Assembly (NCBI RefSeq): GCF_004210375.1
Contig: NC_134830.1
Location: forward strand, 4,960,001-5,024,000
Length of the DNA stretch: 64,000 nt
Direction: 5' to 3'
Source: Tachypleus tridentatus
Taxonomy: Eukaryota > Arthropoda > Merostomata > Xiphosura > Limulidae
Part shown: piece by piece, positions 58,441-64,000 of the stretch
Numbering within the stretch: the stretch's first letter is position 1
How the letters are laid out: every line of letters begins with the position of its first letter
The notes under the pieces: generated by a model
Told to the model about the DNA's origin: nothing
Database searches by the model: none
Seen by the model: the letters and a program-made list of their open reading frames with translations, nothing else
Program-made: the position numbers and the translations under genes

Positions 58441-58857
58441 TGTAGTTATCACCACGGTAATTAGTCATGAGGCCACATATGCCCAGTCTTCATCAGTTAT
58501 AATTAAACTAAGATCAGTTAGTGCAAATATTATATAGCATATATTGTAGTTTATAATATAAATTCAATACTAATATAGCCATACTGTAGTATTGGCCAAT
58601 GTGCAGTGCACTGACAATTTAAAATAATAAAGAATAATATGTATTTTAAGTAAAACGATACACTGGAACTTGGTATCAGTATTCATTAATCTTATTGTCA
58701 CATAAACTGAATTACAGGTAACAATAAAATAAATGTTATTTGTTTTATGCATTGTATACCATTATTATTTTTTCAGTTTCAAGAATAATTAACATAATAT
58801 TGCAAATCTTAACGTAAGATGACTTCTCGTCATTGGGATTTTGGTCTTTATTCATTT

Positions 58858-59121
58858 GGGTTTGGTTTGTTTTGAATTTCGTGCAAAGCCACTCGAGGGC
58901 TATCTATGCTAGCCGTCCCTAATTTAGCAGTGCAAGACTAGAGGGGAGGCAGCTAGTCATCACCACCCACCGCCAACTCTTGGGCTATTCTTTTACCAAC
59001 GAATAGTGGGATTGATCGTAATATTATAACGCCCCCACGGCTGAGAGTGTTTGGTGACGGGGATTCGAACCCTTGGCCTTCAGATTACGAGTTGAGTGCC
59101 TTAACCACTTGGCCATGCTGA
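58858..59121 (-). mobile_element. SINE-1 (tRNA-derived), minus orientation
   Basis: The plus strand begins GTTTTGAATTTCGTGCAAAG (the complement of the tail) and runs through CATCACCACCCACCGCCAAC to GAACCCTTGGCC and TGGCCATGCTG at the tRNA-like head. A short internal deletion removes part of the region after box B. No clear target duplication is visible. Confidence 0.88.
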
Positions 59122-59986
59122 AAAGTTTCGCCGATATTCTAAATTAATCAAAGTTTTGTTCGTGTCTGTACCAACTAAGTGGCGGTAAAGTTTTCATTGT
59201 TTTTAGTTTTTGAATGAATATTATGTGAAATTATTGGAAATGTGACTGGTATTGTTATACTTTAAAATTCAAAATGTTATCCACACTGTTTGGACATAGT
59301 TTTTAGGAATAGTTTCTGAGCACGTTATGAAATGCTGTTACGTTTGACATTTAAATAGTTCACTGACTTATTTTACACTGGCTATAAGTCAAACTACGCA
59401 TGTTAAAGGGTTTGTTTTTTTCCAGCCCCAGAACGTATCTTATTGTGATCTACTCCTATGCAAGTCATGTGTCTACCTTTCTTTCTATCCATTGAACTGT
59501 AATTATTCGAGTATCACGCCTCGTCTAGTGCGTTACTTTCATCCGGGTAGATTTTTTGCTTCGCGTTCATGGTTAATGATGCACGCTAAATTTTTCTTTT
59601 CTTTTGTTCAAATGAATGCGTTGTTTTTCTGCTCGTAAAAGAGTAAATGTTTGTACGTGGTTGGGAAAAGCGTAGTTTCAACCTATAATTATACGTTCGT
59701 CCAACGTCTTTGCGCTTTACGTTTCTTGTTGTTTTTAGTCATAATCTATGGTCGGTATTACTTTCCAGTGTGGAAACGGTGACTGCTCTAACGAAACGAC
59801 AGAAACATTTGAAACGTGATGCTGGAGACGAATGATAAAGACAGCAACATAGAAATAAAAACATAGTAAGAAAGTTTAGAAGCATGGAACACAAAACTCG
59901 ACTTCTGAAGATGTGCTTCTTTAGGCATATAATTTGATGTAATGGCAGATATGGAGGAAATGATTACTTAAGTTTCATCAAATTTC

Positions 59987-59990
<4 letters not shown>
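59122..59990. other. Intergenic, nothing recognised
   Basis: No domain, RNA gene or tandem array is seen. A (CA)n microsatellite follows at about 59994-60020. Confidence 0.5.
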
Positions 59991-60022
<32 letters not shown>

Positions 60023-60139
60023 TCAACACACAGAACATTGGGTTAGCTTTCATGTTGTTCCTGGATAACAATTACGTAGTACGGTGTTCTCCTTACACCA
60101 AGTTACAGTATTTGCCGTAAGAGATTCATTTACCTGTGT

Positions 60140-60405
60140 CAGCCTTGCATGGCTAGGTAGGTGATTATGGCGATCAACTCCATATCTGAAGGTCGCGGGG
60201 CTCGAATCAGCATTCTGATAGAAACATGTTCGCCCTTTTAGCCCGCGGAAGTTATGATGTTACGGTCAGTTCGGGTATTTGTTAGTAAACGAGTGGCACA
60301 AGATTTGGCTATGGCTGGTAATGATAATGGTACCTTCCCTGTCTTTCACTGCTAAATTAAGGACGGCTCGCGTAGATCGCCCTCTTGTGTAACAAACAAA
60401 CAAAT
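60140..60405 (+). mobile_element. Diverged SINE-1 copy
   Basis: The ordered matches to SINE-1 are GCATGGCTAGGTAGGTGATT (head), GGTCGCGGGGCTCGAATCAG (box B region), AACATGTTCGCCCTTTTAGC, CACTGCTAAATTAAGGACGG and a (CAAA)n tail. It is an old copy with many substitutions. Confidence 0.7.
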
Positions 60406-60609
60406 ATCCAGTGTCACGTGATATGTTTCATTCGCTGGTTTAATTTGTTGTTTTTAATGTAACTCGGAATTATAATAATTAAATCAGTAAAAAGTTATTT
60501 CTGATTATAAACATGGAGTTCTTATCCGGGGGTGCAGTTATCGCTGCCGCCACCCTAAAATGTACGTTAGCTCCATTGTGGGCCCCCTGCTTCCTAAATA
60601 ATAAGGCGC

Positions 60610-60737
60610 CCCCTAGTGGCACAGCGGGACGTCTGCGGACGTATAACGCTAGAATCCGGATTTCGATACCCGTGGGAGACAGAGCACATATAACCTATTG
60701 TGTAGCTCTGTACTTAATTATAAGGTTATGTGTGTAA
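60610..60737 (+). mobile_element. SINE-3 (tRNA-derived)
   Basis: The head CTAGTGGCACAGCGGGACGT carries box A, GGATTTCGATACCCGTGG carries box B, and the tail is ACCTATTGTGTAGCTCTGTA CTTAATTATAAGG. It is the same family as the minus copy at 7727-7850. It lies immediately before the 51-bp minisatellite. Confidence 0.72.
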
Positions 60738-60762
60738 CCCGTTTCTAGTTAATCCCATCTCA

Positions 60763-61316
60763 GTCGCCCCCAGGATGTGACTCGCATAGCTCTTCTTTAT
60801 CGTATACTTGTCAGTCGCCCCCAGGATGTGACTCGCATAGCTCTTCTTTATCGTATACTTGTCAGTCGCCCCCAGATTGTGACTCGCATAGCTCTTCTTT
60901 ATCGTATACTTGTCAGTCGCCCCCAGGATGTGACTCGCATAGCTCTTCTTTATCGTATACTTGTCAGTCGCCCCCAGGATGTGACTCGCATAGCTCTTCT
61001 TTATCGTATACTTGTCAGTCGCCCCCAGGATGTGACTCGCATAGCTCTTCTTTATCGTATACTTGTCAGTCGCCCCCAGGATGTGACTCGCATAGCTCTT
61101 CTTTATCGTATACTTGTCAGTCGCCCCAGGATGTGACTCGCATAGCTCTTCTTTATCGTATACTTGTCAGTCGCCCCAGGATGTGACTCGCATAGCTCTT
61201 CTTTATCGTATACTTGTCAGTCGCCCCCAGGATGTGACTCGCATAGCTCTTCTTTATCGTATACTTGTCAGTCGCCCCCAGGATGTGACTCGCATAGCTC
61301 TTCTTTATCGTATACT
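60763..61316. repeat. Minisatellite, 50-51-bp unit, about 11 copies
   Basis: The unit is CAGTCGCCCCCAGGATGTGA CTCGCATAGCTCTTCTTTAT CGTATACTTGT. The copies are nearly identical; two have four C instead of five. Because 51 is a multiple of three, a long plus-strand frame (119 codons) results but has no start or splice context suggesting a gene. Confidence 0.97.
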
Positions 61317-61646
61317 TTTTTTTTCAACGTATTTAGAAGTTTTTTACCGGCGTACGTTCACTATGTCTCAGTTGTATATATTAATTGTTAAAATATGTAA
61401 TTTATCATGAACTTAAACTGAGTATGGTGCACGTGAAGGAACCTAAACAAACTAAGTATGGTGCACGTGAAGGGTACATTATTGATTCCTCTAATTCTGC
61501 GCTTCTCAAAGTATGGGCGCAACTGAATTTTTTACATGGGTTACGGGTGATTAATAAAAACATCTATAATACCAACCGAACCATTGTGATGTATTTTTGT
61601 TATTAATGAAAATCATACGTAATTACTACAATATCCGTCAATTTAA

Positions 61647-61915
61647 GGCCCGGCATGGCCAGATGGTTTAGGCACTCGATTCGTAATCTGAGGGTCGCTG
61701 GTTCGAATCCCTGTCACACAAAACATGCTCGCCCTTTCAGCTGTGGGGCCGTTATAATTTTCCAGTCAAACCCACTATTTGTTGGTAAAATAGTAGCCCA
61801 AGAGTTGCCAGTGGGTGGTGATGACTAGCTGCCTTCCCTCTAGTCTTACACTACTGAATTATGGAGGGCTAACGCAGATAGCCCTCGAGTAGCTGTGCGC
61901 GAAATTCAAAACAAA
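61647..61915 (+). mobile_element. SINE-1 (tRNA-derived), full-length with target duplication
   Basis: Box A region GGCCCGGCATGGCCAGATGG, box B CTGGTTCGAATCCC, the standard body and the tail AGATAGCCCTCGAGTAGCTG with GCGAAATTC are present. Direct repeats CCGTCAATTTAA (61635-61646) and CCGTCACTTTAA (61916-61927) flank it. Confidence 0.94.
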
Positions 61916-61927
61916 CCGTCACTTTAA

Positions 61928-63925
61928 TGTGTTACATTTTGTCAGTTAACTCGCTGCGACATAAGAATTATTTCACTTTATTTTTGTTATTTATTAGCAA
62001 CTTTCTTGTGTATTATTGTACTTTTTTTTATATAGGTGGTTTTAACCTAGTGGTGATAATATTAATAGCGAAACATTATGTTAAAATTATCCGTTTGTGT
62101 CTAACCATCTTTATTGCCGTCAAAAGATAGATCAGTTCATTATAATTACGAATTCTTGTTATAACAAAATAAATATTTGTTCAGATACAGTATTTGTATT
62201 TATGGTAATAGATAGTCCGATGTGGCTTTGAAATAAGCAAAAAAAAAAAAAAAAATCCACATATACTATTTAGTCAGTCATATAACTGGGGCTACTGATT
62301 TTAGTCTTTAACCGACAAAGCGACCCAATACAAAACTGTACATTTAACAACCATTGGAAACGGTTACTCAGTTTACAGGAACTTCACCGTTTCCTCAGTT
62401 AGTTATATCATCTTCCTTCCGGTCTTTTATCTATCATTGTTTATTTCTGAATCCGTGATCGCACCCTAGCTACTGAAGGTTAAAAAAGGTTAAACTTGCA
62501 TGTAAGTAACACTTAGATACAAGATGAGTTACGTAGTGCAGTTTAAAGTAGACACTGCAGAAAAAAAAATTAAAGAGAAACAGTCAGTGTATAGTCTTTA
62601 TATAGTGTATAAACACGTGATAACTTGGAAAACCAACAACAAATATGATTTAGGCTATCTACATAAAATTATAAAATGGGTAAAAATAATTACCGAAGAA
62701 CAGTAGTTGGCTGAACTTTGAACTAATACTGCCCAGTCGTCCAGCTATTTCTCACCAAAACAAAAAATGTAAAAAAGACAGATTTACTTAGAACTAAGGT
62801 TGTTTAGATGCCCAGCAAATTGACACAAAAAAACAACAAGAAACAACTTTACCTGGAACTAAAATTGTATAGTTGTCCAACTAATTCAAAGTTAGTAGGT
62901 GATAATATGGATTTTAATGTTTGATAAAATCCTTATATTCACAGATCTAAATAGATGGCCAGACACGGTTATAGCTAAAAGCTGCACTTTCGTTTGAACT
63001 TGAAATATACCTACAAACGTTTAATCACGCCGTATCGATAACAATCAATTACTCCGTTAACAATGAAAACCCGATAGTAATAAACAAAAACATGAAACCG
63101 AGGTTTGTTTTATGACAAATGTTTCCCGCTATCGGAAATATTCTCTTTTCATATTAGGTCTACATCACTGATCTGAGTCTGACGCCAAGACGTAGCCTGC
63201 AGTGTCGGTGTTTTCGGCGAATAAATACGTGCGTTATTTGCACTCCGTCTGGGTGTGGTGAACGCTTTTGGTAATATCTGTTTAATAAGAAAAAATGAAT
63301 TGTTGTTTACCGATGTTGGCCGGGCCAGCACTCAAGACTCGAACTCGCAAAAAGTATGCAGGATGTAGTTGTTATTAGTTATTTATGTATTGAATGTTGT
63401 TATTTTCATTAATTATGATATTCCGAATGGAATTTTTGCCATGTCTTAATGTCACGGGACGTAAATACAAAGAAGTTATTGTTTTCTCCTATAATATGAG
63501 CATGAAGCCTTTATAATCTAATTAAATAGCACCTTCAGGAAATAAAAAAGATAATTTGTTATACTTCTGACTGTACAGTAGAAGTGTTGCCTGAGTCGTT
63601 TTAACACCTCCACATTTTGACTAACTTCAGTCAAACTTTGTATGTATTCTTAATACCCCCCCCCCAAGTGTAATAGAGGGATCTGGCCCTCTGTAATATT
63701 CCTATGGTTTTACTGTGTGTCTTCCTTGTTTTACCTCATTTAAACTAAATGTTGGTAGGCACCTTAGAGCCTCGTGGGAATTTCATAGGAGAGTTGGCAG
63801 TTGGTTCTGACCAATGTATTCTAATTCCAGGGGTACCCACTATGCTATTCTGTTGACAGGGCACCCCTCTCAGCTTGGATGAAGGCTCAGATGTCAGCTA
63901 AGCATTTCTAGTAATTTAACATATA
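61928..63925. other. Intergenic, a SINE-2 tail fragment only
   Basis: A head-less SINE-2 tail (AGATAGTCCGATGTGGCTTT) is at about 62208-62256, followed by an A run. A GC-richer stretch at about 63160-63360 holds short frames without recognisable motifs. A C-run (63655-63665) is present. Confidence 0.45.
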
Positions 63926-63931
63926 TACAAA

Positions 63932-64000
63932 AGTTATGCCATACCATTTCCTCCTCTACAGAGTTAGAGGTCAGCCAAAGTTATGCCATATCATTTCCTC
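63932..64000. repeat. Start of a tandem repeat cut by the window edge
   Basis: AAAGTTATGCCATACCATTT CCTC is repeated about 45 bp later as AAAGTTATGCCATATCATTT CCTC at the last bases. This suggests that another minisatellite begins here. Confidence 0.55.

Noticed and set aside
3144-61316. CRISPR-like arrays
   Set aside because: Units are contiguous tandem repeats without variable spacers, and the DNA is animal nuclear sequence.
63149-63370. A possible 5' exon around 63297 (plus) or the minus frame of 60 codons
   Set aside because: The composition is GC-richer, but no donor, domain or conserved motif supports either strand.

Overview
The window is animal nuclear DNA. It is AT-rich and intron-rich, with no operons, and it is full of degenerate retroelements, tRNA-derived SINEs and long minisatellites. 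An R2-type retrotransposon still joined to 28S rRNA sequence points to an arthropod-like host. The SINE families together with an R2 element suggest a chelicerate, perhaps a horseshoe crab. That species guess rests on memory of similar repeats, not on a search.

The only gene that can be traced from start to stop is on the minus strand, from 33535 to 2229. It is a ten-exon orthologue of UBXN1 (SAKS1), with an N-terminal UBA domain, a C2H2 finger, a charged coiled coil and a C-terminal UBX domain with an FPR motif. About 1.07 kb of coding sequence is spread over 31.3 kb. Every exon has AG/GT borders and compatible phases, except for a one-base frame break inside exon 8. Seven of the nine introns hold minisatellites (units of 23 to 59 bp, about 8.4 kb in total), and some also hold transposon remnants.

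Inside the introns are several elements. There is a degraded Tc1-like transposase (about 8.0-8.8 kb). A fragment of 28S rDNA is interrupted by the 3' end of an R2 element (10.26-11.28 kb). A broken I-group non-LTR retrotransposon (21.16-25.7 kb, minus strand) has split one minisatellite into two arrays.

Upstream of UBXN1 lies a TTAA-bordered inverted-repeat structure (35.39-36.50 kb). It encloses an 80-codon first exon on the minus strand of a possible P2X7-ballast-domain-like protein. Further right are two SINE-1 copies with clean target-site duplications (39.2-40.0 kb) and another at 42.1 kb. A CR1/L2-like LINE remnant runs from 43.6 to 47.9 kb with a minisatellite inside its RT region. A 49-bp array follows at 48.1-49.4 kb. 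Next come a Ty3/gypsy-like remnant (PBS at 50.42 kb, integrase tail at 54.45-54.75 kb) and a Penelope-like RT/GIY-YIG fragment (53.3-54.2 kb, minus). A roughly 2.9-kb array of 40-bp units occupies 55.6-58.4 kb. The last 6 kb carry more SINEs and a 51-bp array.

The main second-look items are: an ectopic 28S-R2 junction with a 35-bp duplication of 28S sequence; a 3' tail that appears to be shared by the I-group LINE and three different tRNA-derived SINE families, suggesting a LINE/SINE mobilisation partnership; the TTAA inverted-repeat element with an enclosed exon; and the minisatellite load of the UBXN1 introns.
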